Shown: positions 44,240 through 53,159, counted from the stretch's first letter. The stretch: DNA of 64,000 nucleotides from Actinopolyspora erythraea (GCF_002263515.1 NZ_CP022752.1:744001-808000); one strand, 5' to 3'. The notes: generated by a model from the sequence alone, not told the origin. Numbers and translations: made by a program.

Positions 44240-45178
44240 ATGTTCGAGGAAGTCGTCGACGTCGACGGGGTGCGCTGCTCCTACGGTTCCTTCGAGGCCG
44301 TGCGCGGCGTGCGGTTCGACATACGCGCCGGTGAGCTGTTCGCGCTGCTCGGCACCAACGGAGCGGGCAAGACCACACTGCTGGAAACCGTGGAAGGACT
44401 TCGGCCGGCCACCCAGGGGCGAGTGCGGGTCTTCGGCAAGGACCCGTGGCGGCAGCGGGCCGAGGTGCGCCCCCGAACGGGGATCATGTTGCAGCAGAGC
44501 GGATTCGCGGGGGACCTCACCGTGCTGGAGACGGCCCGGTTGTGGCACGCCATGGTCCCGAACGCGAAGGACCCGCGCACCGCCCTGGAAACGGTCGGGC
44601 TGCGCCACCGCGAGCGAGTTCGGGTCAAGCTGCTCTCCGGTGGTGAGCGTCGTCGACTGGACCTGGCGCTGGCCACGCTGGCTCGCCCCGAGCTGTTGTT
44701 CCTCGACGAGCCCACCAGCGGACTCGATCCGGAGTCGCGAAGGGCGAGCTGGGAACTGGTCGCCGGACTGCTGGCCGAGGGGACCACGGTGCTGCTCACC
44801 ACTCACTACCTGGAGGAGGCCGAACGGCTGGCCCACCGGTTGGCGATCATGCACCGCGGTGGGATCGCGCTCTCGGGAACGCTGCCCGAGGTGCTGTCGA
44901 CCGAGAGCGCCCGGATCCGGTTCTCCGTCCCCGCGACAGCTCCCGGGATTCCGGAGTTGGCGGGAGAAGTGGAGCGGGACGGCACGGGACGTGTGGACAT
45001 CCGCACCGAGTCGACGCAGCCCGATCTGCACCGGGTGCTCGACTGGTCGCGGGAACACGGGATCCACCTCAGTGGCCTGCGCGTCAGGCAGGCATCGCTG
45101 GAGGACGTCTTCCACGCGGTGCGCGAGAGCGACGGTCGGTCCCGTCGGGAGACGCGGTCGGAGGTGGGGTTCCGATGA
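44240..45178 (+). CDS. ABC transporter ATP-binding protein (DrrA-like)
   Basis: 312 residues. Walker A LGTNGAGKTTLL, Q-loop MLQQSG, signature LSGGERRRLDLAL, Walker B LLFLDEPTSGLDPESRR and the H-loop TTHYLEEAERL are all intact. A C-terminal domain of about 90 residues follows, as in antibiotic-export ATPases. ATG 44240 is preferred; in-frame ATG 44153 upstream would add a proline-rich tail. It is followed directly by its permease (ATGA overlap) and faces a two-component system gene pair. Confidence 0.92.
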   Translation: MFEEVVDVDGVRCSYGSFEAVRGVRFDIRAGELFALLGTNGAGKTTLLETVEGLRPATQGRVRVFGKDPWRQRAEVRPRTGIMLQQSGFAGDLTVLETARLWHAMVPNAKDPRTALETVGLRHRERVRVKLLSGGERRRLDLALATLARPELLFLDEPTSGLDPESRRASWELVAGLLAEGTTVLLTTHYLEEAERLAHRLAIMHRGGIALSGTLPEVLSTESARIRFSVPATAPGIPELAGEVERDGTGRVDIRTESTQPDLHRVLDWSREHGIHLSGLRVRQASLEDVFHAVRESDGRSRRETRSEVGFR

Positions 45179-45903
45179 GGACAGCGCGTACGGCGGTACC
45201 GGCACTGCTGCGTGCCGAGCTCAACCTGCTGCTGCGCAACCGGACGGTCGCGGTGACGGCCACGGTGCTTCCCGTGGTGCTGGGGTTGCTGCTGACCAGG
45301 ACGTCCGGGGTGCCCGCGGCGGTACCGGCACTGGCGATGCAGGTCCTGACGATCCTGGGGTTCACCGTGTACCTGACCGTGACCACCACTCTGACCAGCA
45401 GACGCCAGGAGCACTACCTCAAGCGGCTCTGCTGCGCCGCGACCTCTCCGGCGACCGTGCTCCACTCACTGGTGCTCGTGCCCGCCCTGCTGGGCGTGGC
45501 CCAGATCGCCGTGATGACAGCGATCGGGATACGACTGCTCGCCCTGGTGCGGGTGGACGTACCGCTCCTGCTGCTGGCGGCACTGGCGGGCACGGTCTGC
45601 TGCGCCGCCGCCGGCGTGGCCACCACCGGCTACACCACGAGTGCCGAACACGCCCAGATCACCACGCTGCCGTTCCTGCTGTTGCTGCTCGGCGGCGGAG
45701 CTGTGTCGGCGATGCCGGACCAGTCCGCTCAGCCGCTGCGGCTCACCCCTGGCGGAGCCGTGGCCGACCTGGTGCGGCACGCCGTGGTCGCGGGCGACGG
45801 GGTGTTCACCGCGACGCTGGTGGACCTGGCGGTGCTGGCCGCGTGGACACTGCTGGCCCTGCTGGTGGCGCGGCGGACCTTCCGGTGGGAACCGCGCGGC
45901 TGA
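45175..45903 (+). CDS. ABC-2 type transporter permease
   Basis: 242 residues with six membrane helices (VAVTATVLPVVLGLLLT, ALAMQVLTILGFTVYLTV, VLVPALLGVAQIAVMTAIG, LLLAALAGTVCCAAAGVAT, ITTLPFLLLLLGGGAV, and a final VDLAVLAAWTLLALLVA). The ATG overlaps the ATPase stop. The protein probably dimerises with the ATPase pair to export a lipid or drug; the cargo is unknown. Confidence 0.88.
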   Translation: MRTARTAVPALLRAELNLLLRNRTVAVTATVLPVVLGLLLTRTSGVPAAVPALAMQVLTILGFTVYLTVTTTLTSRRQEHYLKRLCCAATSPATVLHSLVLVPALLGVAQIAVMTAIGIRLLALVRVDVPLLLLAALAGTVCCAAAGVATTGYTTSAEHAQITTLPFLLLLLGGGAVSAMPDQSAQPLRLTPGGAVADLVRHAVVAGDGVFTATLVDLAVLAAWTLLALLVARRTFRWEPRG

Positions 45904-45925
45904 TCGCCGCGGGCGGCCGGACCCC

Positions 45926-47503
45926 TCACCGCCACGACGGGAGCCAGAGTTCGGCCGCCCAGCGCGCCTCGGTGATCGGGAAGCCGTTCAGTATCGGCCA
46001 CAGCCACACGAAGTTGGCCACCACCAGCCCGACGTAGAGCGCGAGCACCAGCAGACCGGTCTTGCGCCGTTCGGCACTCGCGTCCGACCTGCCCAGCACC
46101 TCGCCGAGCACCAGCACGATCCCCAGCACCAGGAACGGGGCCAGCGGTGTGGCGTAGAAGTAGTACATCTGCCTGTCGAGGTTGACGAACCAGGGCAGGT
46201 AACCCGCGCAGTAGCCGACCAGCACCGCGGCGTAGCGCCAGTCCATTCGCGCGGCGGCGCGCCACACCGCCCACCCGGCGACGGGAAGGGCCAGCCACCA
46301 CAGCGCGGGGGTCCCCAGCAGCATCGTGGCCCGCACGCAGTCTCCCTGCCCGCAACCGGGCATGCCCGACTCGTAGTAGTACAGCATCGGCCGCATGCCC
46401 ATCGGCCACGACCACGGTTTCGACTCCCAGGGGTGCGGATCGTCGCCCGTGACCAGATGGGTGTGGAACTCCAGCACGTTGAAGTGGTAGTACAGCAGCG
46501 ACCGCAACATGTCGGGCAGGAAACCGAAACCGACGTCCTCGGCGACGGCCGCCGCGTGCCGGTCGGTGGCGGTCTCACTGGCGTACCAGCCCGCCCAGGT
46601 CGCGAAGTAGACGGCCAGCGGCAGCACGAACAGCGAGGCGAAGGCGGGCGGGGCGTCCCGCGCCAGCGCGCCGCGCCACGGCCGGGCCACTCCGGCGGTC
46701 CGCCGGGCCAGCGCGTCCCAGACCACGCTGAGCAGGGCGAACGCCAGCACGTAGTAGATGCCGCTCCACTTCACCCCGCAGGCCAGCCCCAGCAGCACTC
46801 CGGCTCCGAAGCGCCACCAGCGGAATCCCAACCTGGGGCCGAGCACCGAGTCGCCCGCTCGGTGCTCGGTGACCACCAGGGCCAGCCTGGCGCGCATCCG
46901 GTCGCGGTCCACCAGCAGGCAGGCGAAGGCGGCGAGTACGAACATCGCGTGGAAGACGTCCAGCATCCCCACCCGGGACTGCACGTGGCTGAGCCCGTCG
47001 CAGATCAGCAGTACCCCCGCCAGCGCGCCCAGCAGCGTGGAACGCGTCATGCGGCGCGCGATGCGGATGAGCAGCAGCACCATCAGCGTGCCCGCCAGCG
47101 CGGCGCTGAACCGCCATCCCAGCGGGGTGTAGCCGAACAGCCACTCACCGACGGCTATCAGGTGCTTGCCCACCGGGGGGTGGGCCACCAGCTCGTAGCC
47201 GGGGTTGTCCTCGAAGCCGCCGTTGCGCAGCATCTGCCACGCCTGCGGGACGTAGTGCTTCTCGTCGAAGACCGGGGTGCCCCGGTCGGTGGCCTGCCCG
47301 AGCCGCCAGAAGCGGACCACCCCGGCGAGCAGTGTGAGCACCAGGGTCACGACCCATCCGCGCAGGCGGTCCGTCGGTTCCCTCGGAAACAGCGATTTCG
47401 CCCGGTCGTGCTCGCCGGGATACCGAACCGGAGGTATCTCGCCGTCGCGAACGGCTTCGTCGCGGGCGTTGCTGCCACCGGAGCTCGGCACGAGGACGTT
47501 CAC
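45926..47503 (-). CDS. pmt: Protein O-mannosyltransferase (PMT family)
   Basis: 525 residues, polytopic GT39 enzyme. The catalytic acidic pair is in RGTPVFDEKHYVPQAW in the first external loop. Further family segments are HPPVGKHLIAVGEWLFG, MLDVFHAMFVLAAF, CGVKWSGIYYVLAFALLSV and a Trp/Tyr-rich ESKPWSWPMGMRPMLYY loop. It transfers mannose from polyprenyl-phosphomannose to Ser/Thr of exported proteins. Its place beside rsmI repeats the order Rv1002c-Rv1003 in M. tuberculosis. The GTG start is 11 bases from the rsmI start. Confidence 0.93.
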   Translation of the reverse strand: MNVLVPSSGGSNARDEAVRDGEIPPVRYPGEHDRAKSLFPREPTDRLRGWVVTLVLTLLAGVVRFWRLGQATDRGTPVFDEKHYVPQAWQMLRNGGFEDNPGYELVAHPPVGKHLIAVGEWLFGYTPLGWRFSAALAGTLMVLLLIRIARRMTRSTLLGALAGVLLICDGLSHVQSRVGMLDVFHAMFVLAAFACLLVDRDRMRARLALVVTEHRAGDSVLGPRLGFRWWRFGAGVLLGLACGVKWSGIYYVLAFALLSVVWDALARRTAGVARPWRGALARDAPPAFASLFVLPLAVYFATWAGWYASETATDRHAAAVAEDVGFGFLPDMLRSLLYYHFNVLEFHTHLVTGDDPHPWESKPWSWPMGMRPMLYYYESGMPGCGQGDCVRATMLLGTPALWWLALPVAGWAVWRAAARMDWRYAAVLVGYCAGYLPWFVNLDRQMYYFYATPLAPFLVLGIVLVLGEVLGRSDASAERRKTGLLVLALYVGLVVANFVWLWPILNGFPITEARWAAELWLPSWR

Positions 47504-47514
47504 GCCTAAATCGT

Positions 47515-48375
47515 ATGGTGGTTGCTGTGACTGACGAATCCGGACCGGGCACGTTGCTGCTGGCCGCCACCCCGCTCGGTGATGCGCGGGACGCTTCTCC
47601 CAGGCTGAGCGAGGCGTTGGCCACGGCCGACGTCGTCGCGGCCGAGGACACCAGGAGAGTCCGAGCCCTGGCGGGTTCGTTGGGGGTGGCCCCCGCCGGG
47701 CGGGTGCTCAGCTACTACGACGCGGTGGAGGAGAACAGGCAACCCGTGCTGCTGGAGGCGCTGCGCGGTGGGTCCACGGTGTTGTTGGTCACCGACGCGG
47801 GAATGCCCAGCGTCTCCGACCCGGGCTACCGGTTGGTCTCGGCGTGCGCGGAGGCCGGGGTGCCCGTGACCTGCCTGCCCGGCCCCAGTGCGGTGACCAC
47901 GGCGTTGGCGCTGTCGGGCCTGCCCAGCGACCGGTTCTGCTTCGAGGGGTTCCCACCCCGCAAGTCTGGCCCGCGGCGGCGGTGGCTGGCCGGGCTGGTG
48001 TCCGAGCAGCGGACCTCGGTGTTCTTCGAGGCGCCGCATCGCATAGCCGACACGCTCCACGACGCGGTGCGCGTGCTCGGGCCGGAGCGGCGAGCGGCGG
48101 TCTGCCGCGAGCTGACCAAGACCTACGAGCAGGTCCGCCGCGGCGGGCTGGGCGAACTCGCGGAATGGGCCGAGGCAGGGGTGCGCGGCGAGATCACGGT
48201 GGTGCTCGCCGGTGCCGAGCCCGAGGCTCCCGAGGACCCCGCCGAGCTCGTGGCCCAGGTCGAGCGGCGCGCGGCGACCGGCATGCGGCTCAAGGACGCG
48301 GTCGCCGAGATCGCCGAGATGGGCGGGGTGCGCAAGAAGGACCTCTACGACGCGGTGCTCGCCGCGCGCGGCTGA
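47515..48375 (+). CDS. rsmI: 16S rRNA (cytidine1402-2'-O)-methyltransferase
   Basis: 286 residues of the tetrapyrrole-methylase fold. LLAATPLGDARDASPRL, VAAEDTRRVRALAG, VLLVTDAGMPSVSDPGYRLV, CLPGPSAVTTALALSGLP and FEAPHRI are the usual RsmI blocks. It methylates the 2'-OH of C1402 in the ribosomal decoding centre with SAM. The start could be ATG 47515 or GTG 47527; neither has a good ribosome-binding site and the message may be leaderless or nearly so. It is divergent from pmt. Confidence 0.94.
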   Translation: MVVAVTDESGPGTLLLAATPLGDARDASPRLSEALATADVVAAEDTRRVRALAGSLGVAPAGRVLSYYDAVEENRQPVLLEALRGGSTVLLVTDAGMPSVSDPGYRLVSACAEAGVPVTCLPGPSAVTTALALSGLPSDRFCFEGFPPRKSGPRRRWLAGLVSEQRTSVFFEAPHRIADTLHDAVRVLGPERRAAVCRELTKTYEQVRRGGLGELAEWAEAGVRGEITVVLAGAEPEAPEDPAELVAQVERRAATGMRLKDAVAEIAEMGGVRKKDLYDAVLAARG

Positions 48376-48559
48376 CCGTGGTTCGTCGGTGAGTTCCGCG
48401 ACACTGTGGGAGCCGAGTCGGCCCCGGGCTCGGTGACCATCCGGCGGGAGGCGCGACCGGTAGCCCGTCCGGGGAGTCCGTGCCGTCCGTTCGAGGTTGG
48501 CCCCGTCCTCGGTGAGGGGACGCGAGCGGTTCCACCGCGCGACCGGGCGGACGAGGTCA

Positions 48560-49183
48560 CTAGCGGGGCCCGTACTCCCTGTCCCCCGCGTCCCCGAGGC
48601 CGGGAACGATGAACCCCGACTCGTTGAGGCGTTCGTCCACGCTCGCCGTGACCACCCGGACCGGGAGTTCCGACTCGGACAGTCGCTCGATCCCCTCCGG
48701 CGCGGCCAGCGTGCAGATCGCGGTGATGTCGCGGGCACCGCGCTCGTGCAGCAGCCCGATCGTGTGGACCATCGAGCCGCCGGTGGCCAGCATCGGGTCG
48801 AGCACGATCACCGGACGTTCCGAGAGGTCGTCCGGCAGCGACTCCATGTAGGGCGTCGGCCGCAGCGTCTCCTCGTCCCTGGCGAGACCGACGAACCCCA
48901 TCTGCGCCTCCGGGATCAGGCGGTGGGCCTGGTCGGCCATGCCCAGCCCGGCGCGCAGCACCGGGACCAGCAGCGGCGGGTTGGCGAGCCGGTACCCCTT
49001 GGTGCGTGCCACCGGAGTGTGGATGGACTCCTCGGTCAACTCGGCGTCCCTGATTGCCTCGTAGAGCAGCATCAGGGTGAGTTCCTGCAGCGCGGCCCGG
49101 AACGCGGCGTTGTCGGTCCGCGCGTCACGCATGGTGGAAAGTCTCGCCTGCGTAAGGGGGTGGTCGATGACCCGCACATCCAT
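48560..49183 (-). CDS. upp: Uracil phosphoribosyltransferase
   Basis: 207 residues. [16 protein letters not shown] at the start, [34 protein letters not shown] and the PRPP loop [14 protein letters not shown], then [13 protein letters not shown] and [16 protein letters not shown] are textbook Upp. It salvages uracil to UMP. It is read leftwards, divergent from chitinase. The ATG at 49183 has no strong ribosome-binding site. Confidence 0.95.
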   Translation of the reverse strand: MDVRVIDHPLTQARLSTMRDARTDNAAFRAALQELTLMLLYEAIRDAELTEESIHTPVARTKGYRLANPPLLVPVLRAGLGMADQAHRLIPEAQMGFVGLARDEETLRPTPYMESLPDDLSERPVIVLDPMLATGGSMVHTIGLLHERGARDITAICTLAAPEGIERLSESELPVRVVTASVDERLNESGFIVPGLGDAGDREYGPR

Positions 49184-49514
49184 GGGAACCACGGTATCGG
49201 CAAGTTCCTCGGAGTCCCGCGTTCGCCCTCGGCGGGGGCTGCCGGTGGACGCCGTTTCGCGCCTCCGGCGGCGAAGCCCTGCCGCCACCCTCGCGGAGGG
49301 CTGATCGGACCGGCCCGGCCGGGAAACCGCGAGCTTTGGGTCCGGCGTGGACTGACTTCGCTCGTTTTCCCTGGTGAGTTCGGCTGGATCGATGCGTGTT
49401 CCGCGCGGCGCCGCGTGCCTCCGAACGGGTGAAAGATTGGTTCATACCTTGACCAAACTTGGTCTAGACCACACGGTGTTGGGCATCCCGTACCGACCCA
49501 CTCGGGAGTGATCG
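49184..49514. other. Divergent upp/chitinase regulatory region
   Basis: 331 bases with no gene on either strand. The right end is AT-richer and contains the dre-type palindrome at 49457-49474 and an adjacent related half-site, TTGACCAAA, giving a tandem arrangement reminiscent of Streptomyces chitinase promoters. Confidence 0.6.
49457..49474. promoter_or_regulatory. DasR-responsive element (dre) before the chitinase gene
   Basis: TGGTCTAGACCA (49460-49471) is a perfect palindrome identical to the core of the Streptomyces dre consensus, 43 bases before the chitinase start. DasR is the N-acetylglucosamine-responsive GntR repressor of chitin utilisation genes. No dasR gene is in the window. Confidence 0.8.
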
Positions 49515-50900
49515 ATGTCTCTGAGCAAACGTTCGGCGTGGCGATTATCAGCACTGGCCACCGGAGCCGCGCTGTTCACCGGCCTGTTGGCCACCCCGGC
49601 CACCGCCACCGGCGGCGACAGCACCGCCGGGCAGGACAGTGCCGCACCCGCCCCGGCCGAGGCCACCGCCCAAAGTGGATCCCGAAAGGTCGGCTACTTC
49701 ACGCAGTGGTCGATCTACGACCGGCAGTTCTACGTCAAGGACCTGGTCACCTCCGGCACCGCCTCGAAACTGACCCACATCAACTACGCGTTCGGCAACC
49801 TCGACGCCTCCGGGCAGTGCTTCACCGGCAACCAGGCGGGGGAGGCCGACGCGTGGGCCGACTACCAGAAGCGGTTCTCCGCGGCCAACTCCGTCGACGG
49901 TGTGGCCGACACCTGGGACCAGCCGCTGGCGGGCAACCTCCACCAGCTGGCCGAGCTCAAGGAGATGTATCCCCACCTCAAGGTCTACATCTCGCTGGGC
50001 GGCTGGTCGTGGTCGGAGAACTTCCACACGGCCGCCGCGACCCAGCAGTCCCGCGCGCAGCACGTGAAGTCCTGCATCGACATGTGGTTGCGGGGTGACC
50101 TGCCCAAGCTCGGCGGCTCCCCGCAGGGAGGCGAAGGTGTGGCCGCCGGCATCTTCGACGGTGTCGACATCGACTGGGAGTGGCCCGCCTCCGAGGGCGG
50201 CCCCGGCAATGTCGTGGACCCCGCCGACAAGCAGAACTACACCGCCCTGCTGCGGGAGTGGCGCGGCCAGCTCGACGACCTGGAAGCCGAGACCGGCGAG
50301 ACCTACGACCTGAGCGCGTTCCTGCCCGCCGCCCCGGAGAAGATCGACGCGGGCTTCGAGGTGAACAAGATCTTCAACTCGTTGGACTTCGCCACCGTGC
50401 AGGGCTACGACCTGCACGGCGCCTACGAGGAGACCACCAACCACCAGTCCGCGCTGTACAGCCCGGCCGGTGACCCCTCACCCGAGCGGTTCAGCGTCGA
50501 CAAGGCGATCGAGACCTACCTGGCCCGAGGGGCTCCGGCGGATGAGCTGGTGCTCGGCGTCCCGTTCTACGGCCGGGGCTGGACCGGCGTGCCGGACCGG
50601 AACAACGGTCTGTTCCAGACCTCCGCTGGCCCCGCCCCCGCCACCTACGAAGCGGGTTACGAGGACTACAAGGTACTCAAGAACAAGGTCGGACAGTACA
50701 CGGTGCACCGGGACGAGCAGGCCGGCTTCGCCTGGCTGTTCGACGGCAACACCTTCTGGACGTTCGACGACCCCACGGAGATCGCCAGGAAGATGGACTA
50801 CGTCAACAGCAACTCCCTGGGCGGCGCCATGATCTGGTCGCTGGACGGGGACACCGCCGACGGTGAGCTGATGACGGCCATCGACGAGAACCTGAACTGA
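49515..50900 (+). CDS. Secreted GH18 chitinase
   Basis: 461 residues. The Sec signal peptide covers about 1-32 (SAWRLSALATGAALFTGLLA then TPATATGG), followed by an Ala/Pro-rich linker and one GH18 TIM barrel. Motifs are ISLGGWSWS (160-168) and DGVDIDWEWP (215-224), with the proton donor Glu222; YDLHGAYEE and a terminal MIWSLDGD also match. No chitin-binding domain is visible. It hydrolyses beta-1,4 GlcNAc bonds outside the cell. The dre element upstream indicates control by chitin-derived GlcNAc. Confidence 0.94.
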   Translation: MSLSKRSAWRLSALATGAALFTGLLATPATATGGDSTAGQDSAAPAPAEATAQSGSRKVGYFTQWSIYDRQFYVKDLVTSGTASKLTHINYAFGNLDASGQCFTGNQAGEADAWADYQKRFSAANSVDGVADTWDQPLAGNLHQLAELKEMYPHLKVYISLGGWSWSENFHTAAATQQSRAQHVKSCIDMWLRGDLPKLGGSPQGGEGVAAGIFDGVDIDWEWPASEGGPGNVVDPADKQNYTALLREWRGQLDDLEAETGETYDLSAFLPAAPEKIDAGFEVNKIFNSLDFATVQGYDLHGAYEETTNHQSALYSPAGDPSPERFSVDKAIETYLARGAPADELVLGVPFYGRGWTGVPDRNNGLFQTSAGPAPATYEAGYEDYKVLKNKVGQYTVHRDEQAGFAWLFDGNTFWTFDDPTEIARKMDYVNSNSLGGAMIWSLDGDTADGELMTAIDENLN

Positions 50901-50940
50901 TTCCGTGAACCACTGACACGGGCTACGTGGCGGGCCCGTG

Positions 50941-50979
50941 GTCCGCCCCGGCGAGGACTCCGGTCTCGCCGGGGCGGAC
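50941..50979 (+). terminator. Long GC hairpin after chitinase gene
   Basis: GTCCGCCCCGGCGAG pairs perfectly with CTCGCCGGGGCGGAC across a nine-base loop. No T-run follows, which is common for actinobacterial terminators. It lies 41 bases past the chitinase stop. Confidence 0.75.
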
Positions 50980-51033
50980 TTCTGCCGCCGAAATCGTGCT
51001 GGCCAGGTTTTCGTAGCCGCTCTCGTCGCGGAA

Positions 51034-51131
51034 CCTCTCGCGGGCTCTCGCCGCGGGGAGGCCCGACATCGGGTAGCGACCTACACAACGTCGGGCCTTC
51101 CTCGCGAGAGCACCACGAGAGAACCCGCGGC
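51034..51131. repeat. Large imperfect inverted repeat
   Basis: The arms CTCTCGCGGGCTCTCG...AGGCCCGAC and GTCGGGCCTTCCTCGCGAGAG...GAGAG pair over about 35 bases with small mismatches. A central loop carries its own GTAG/CTAC dyad. It could be a bidirectional terminator or a structured transcript. Confidence 0.55.
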
Positions 51132-51374
51132 GGCGCCGACCGCGAGGGTGGTCGGAGTTCGGCCCGCGTCGAAGCTGGGCGGCGATTTCGTGGGTGTGTT
51201 CCAAGGCCGCGTGCATGGGATCCGGAGCTGGTGCGCCGAGAAACACCCGCGTACCGTTCGGCCGACTCCCCGGACGCCGCCCCGCAGCGGACAGCGGCGG
51301 TTCCCGAGAGTGACCAACCCCGCCACCATCGGGCCCCACCGCTGCCGCTAACCCGGCGTACGCACGTTGTTGAC

Positions 51375-52613
51375 GTGCGATTCTCGTTGCCGGTGGGGCT
51401 CGCTCCCTGGGAGGCATGGCAAGCTGTGCGTGTGGTATCACGACATAACGTTGTCCGAGGTGCTCTGCTGGCCGCCGCGATGGGCGGAACCGTGTATCGC
51501 AGCCTGCGCACCCTTCGGAAAGCGCGCGCCATTCTGCCGTTGGAACAGGAACCGGCGAGCAGCGTCCTCCCACCCACCGTGACCGTGGTGGTGCCCGCTC
51601 GAAACGAGGAGGACGTGCTGGACAACTGCCTGCGTGGCATCCGTGCCCAGACCTACGGTTCCGCACGCGGTCCGAACGAGGCCGATCCCGCTCTCCGCGT
51701 GGTCGTCGTGGACGACGGATCCACCGACGGCACCGGCGAGATCGCGGGCAGGCACGCCGTCGAGGACCCGAGGGTGCGGGTGGTGCGCAGCGAGGGCCCG
51801 CCACCCGGGTGGAGCGGCAAGGTGCACGCGATGCACGTCGGCGTCGAGGCCGCGGGCGAGCCCGAAGCGGGCGAGTGGCTGATGTTCGTGGACGCCGACA
51901 CCGTGCTGGCGCCGGAGCTGCTGGCCAAGCTGCTGGGCACCGCCGAACGCGCGGACGCCGACCTGGTGTCCACCCCCGGTGGGCCGCCCTCCGGGCACTC
52001 CGCCAGCTGGCCGGTGCTGATGCCGGCGGGGTTGCAGATGATCGGGGAGAACGCCGATCCTCTCGGCAGGGGCAGCAAGGCGTTCGCCATCGGCCACTGC
52101 ATCCTGATGCGCCGTTCGCACTACGAGAAGATCGGCGGCTGGGCCGCGCTCTCCGGGCGCCGCAACGAGGACATCGCCATCGCCACCACCGTGCGTGATC
52201 ACGGCGGGGTCACCAGGGTCGTCGAGGGGCTGTCCTACGCGACCACCAGCGGCATGGACCCCTTCCGTCAGGGCTGGGACTCCTTCCGCAAGAGCTTCGT
52301 CGCGGGCACGAACGGTTCACTCCCCCTGCTGCTCGGCATCGGCCTCGGCCAGGTCTCGCTGTCGCTGGCCTCGCCCGCCGTGCTCGCCGCGGGCGTACGC
52401 GGCCGCAGTCCCACGATGATCGCGCTCGGCTCGGTCGGCTGGCTCGCCCAGAGCGTGACGCACGCCCGCACCGCGCGGGTGATGCACGCGGGGTCCTGGC
52501 TGGCCCCGGTCGCGCCGTTCACCAACGCGGTGTTCGGCGGTGTCATGCTGCACGGCGCCGTCGAGGTGGCCCGTGGCGCGACGAGCTGGAAGGGGCGTGC
52601 CGCTCGGTTCTGA
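51375..52613 (+). CDS. Membrane-associated family 2 glycosyltransferase
   Basis: About 412 residues. An N-terminal hydrophobic patch (VVRGALLAAAMGGTVYRSL) precedes a GT-A domain with TVTVVVPARNEEDVLDNCLR, the DxD-like VVVDDGSTDGT and FVDADTVLAPELLA, acceptor-site KAFAIGHCILMRRSHYEKIG and NEDIAIATTVRDHGG. At least two hydrophobic helices lie near the C-terminus (LPLLLGIGLGQVSLSLASP). GT2 enzymes of this shape act on polyprenyl or carotenoid-like lipids; the substrate is not determinable. The start is uncertain: GTG 51375 or a later GTG. Confidence 0.8.
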   Translation: MRFSLPVGLAPWEAWQAVRVVSRHNVVRGALLAAAMGGTVYRSLRTLRKARAILPLEQEPASSVLPPTVTVVVPARNEEDVLDNCLRGIRAQTYGSARGPNEADPALRVVVVDDGSTDGTGEIAGRHAVEDPRVRVVRSEGPPPGWSGKVHAMHVGVEAAGEPEAGEWLMFVDADTVLAPELLAKLLGTAERADADLVSTPGGPPSGHSASWPVLMPAGLQMIGENADPLGRGSKAFAIGHCILMRRSHYEKIGGWAALSGRRNEDIAIATTVRDHGGVTRVVEGLSYATTSGMDPFRQGWDSFRKSFVAGTNGSLPLLLGIGLGQVSLSLASPAVLAAGVRGRSPTMIALGSVGWLAQSVTHARTARVMHAGSWLAPVAPFTNAVFGGVMLHGAVEVARGATSWKGRAARF

Positions 52614-53078
52614 AGCCGTGGTACCGCCGGCGGCCGACCACTCGGTGCCGGGCACGAGCGTCGGGTACGCGAGGGCCGCACGGCGGAGCGGTTCGAGATC
52701 GCGGTTTCTTCGGCGAACACGTGTGGTCGACACGAACCGCGTTGATCACGATATGAATTTTTGATACCACTTTTCGTGTTCATCGTGTGTTTCATTCTCG
52801 CCGGGTCGTTCCCGTGCGGTCGGGAAACGACCCGGCGAGGCTCGTCGTGTTCTCCCGCCGCGCTCGCGTGCGGTCCTCCGGGATCCCGCGAACGGGCCAG
52901 TGAAGTCCGTCCAAATTTCCTGCTAACGGATCAGAACCGGCCCCGCCCCCCTTGGTTAGTGTCCGGTGTGGAACGTTGTTCCTCCGGGAGAGCCAGAGAA
53001 TTTTCCGGTCGGGTGCCTCTGAACCGGGACTTCTGGTTCTCGCGGTTATCTCGAGTGTTCGTAGGGGAGGTGTATCCC
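52614..53078. other. Intergenic region upstream of the RiPP cluster
   Basis: 465 bases. It includes an AT-rich patch (52745-52800), the hairpin at 52797-52839, and the sequence that must hold the precursor promoter (roughly 52940-53060). Open frames here lack ribosome-binding sites. A long frame from 52761 that ends with the precursor is not believed upstream of 53079. Confidence 0.5.
52797..52839. terminator. Strong hairpin between GT2 gene and RiPP cluster
   Basis: CTCGCCGGGTCGTTCCCG pairs with CGGGAAACGACCCGGCGAG around a six-base loop with one bulge. It likely ends the GT2 transcript and insulates the following cluster. Confidence 0.7.
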
Positions 53079-53159
53079 GTGGAGAGGAAAACCGTGCACA
53101 ACAATCCGAACGCCTCCGGAGTGAACGGTCCCGTAGGTGTGCGGATCTCGCTGAAATGA
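53079..53159 (+). CDS. Putative RiPP precursor peptide, 26 residues
   Basis: GTG 53079 has GGGGAGG eight bases upstream. The peptide begins MERKTVHNN and ends VNGPVGVRISLK, with an Asn/Pro/Ala/Ser/Gly stretch between. It has no Cys, so it is not a lanthipeptide, lasso-disulfide or thiopeptide type. Its C-terminal half holds valines, isoleucine and leucine on a Gly-rich frame, plausible targets for the C-methyltransferase encoded 58 bases downstream. There is no obvious leader cleavage motif; the short charged N-terminus may be the recognition part. The assignment rests on position, ribosome-binding site and size. The exact core is unknown. Confidence 0.7.
   Translation: MERKTVHNNPNASGVNGPVGVRISLK

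Larger units (their letters stand above)
50901..51374. other. Intergenic region with two strong dyads, no gene supported
   Basis: 474 bases following the chitinase gene. It opens with a long GC-rich hairpin (50941-50979), then a much larger imperfect hairpin (about 51034-51131). Frames here are arginine/serine-rich and not convincing as protein. The promoter of the downstream GT2 gene is probably near 51340. Confidence 0.5.

Noticed and set aside
52761..53078. Longer version of the RiPP precursor frame
   Set aside because: The upstream part has no ribosome-binding site and crosses a strong hairpin; GTG 53079 has an ideal site.
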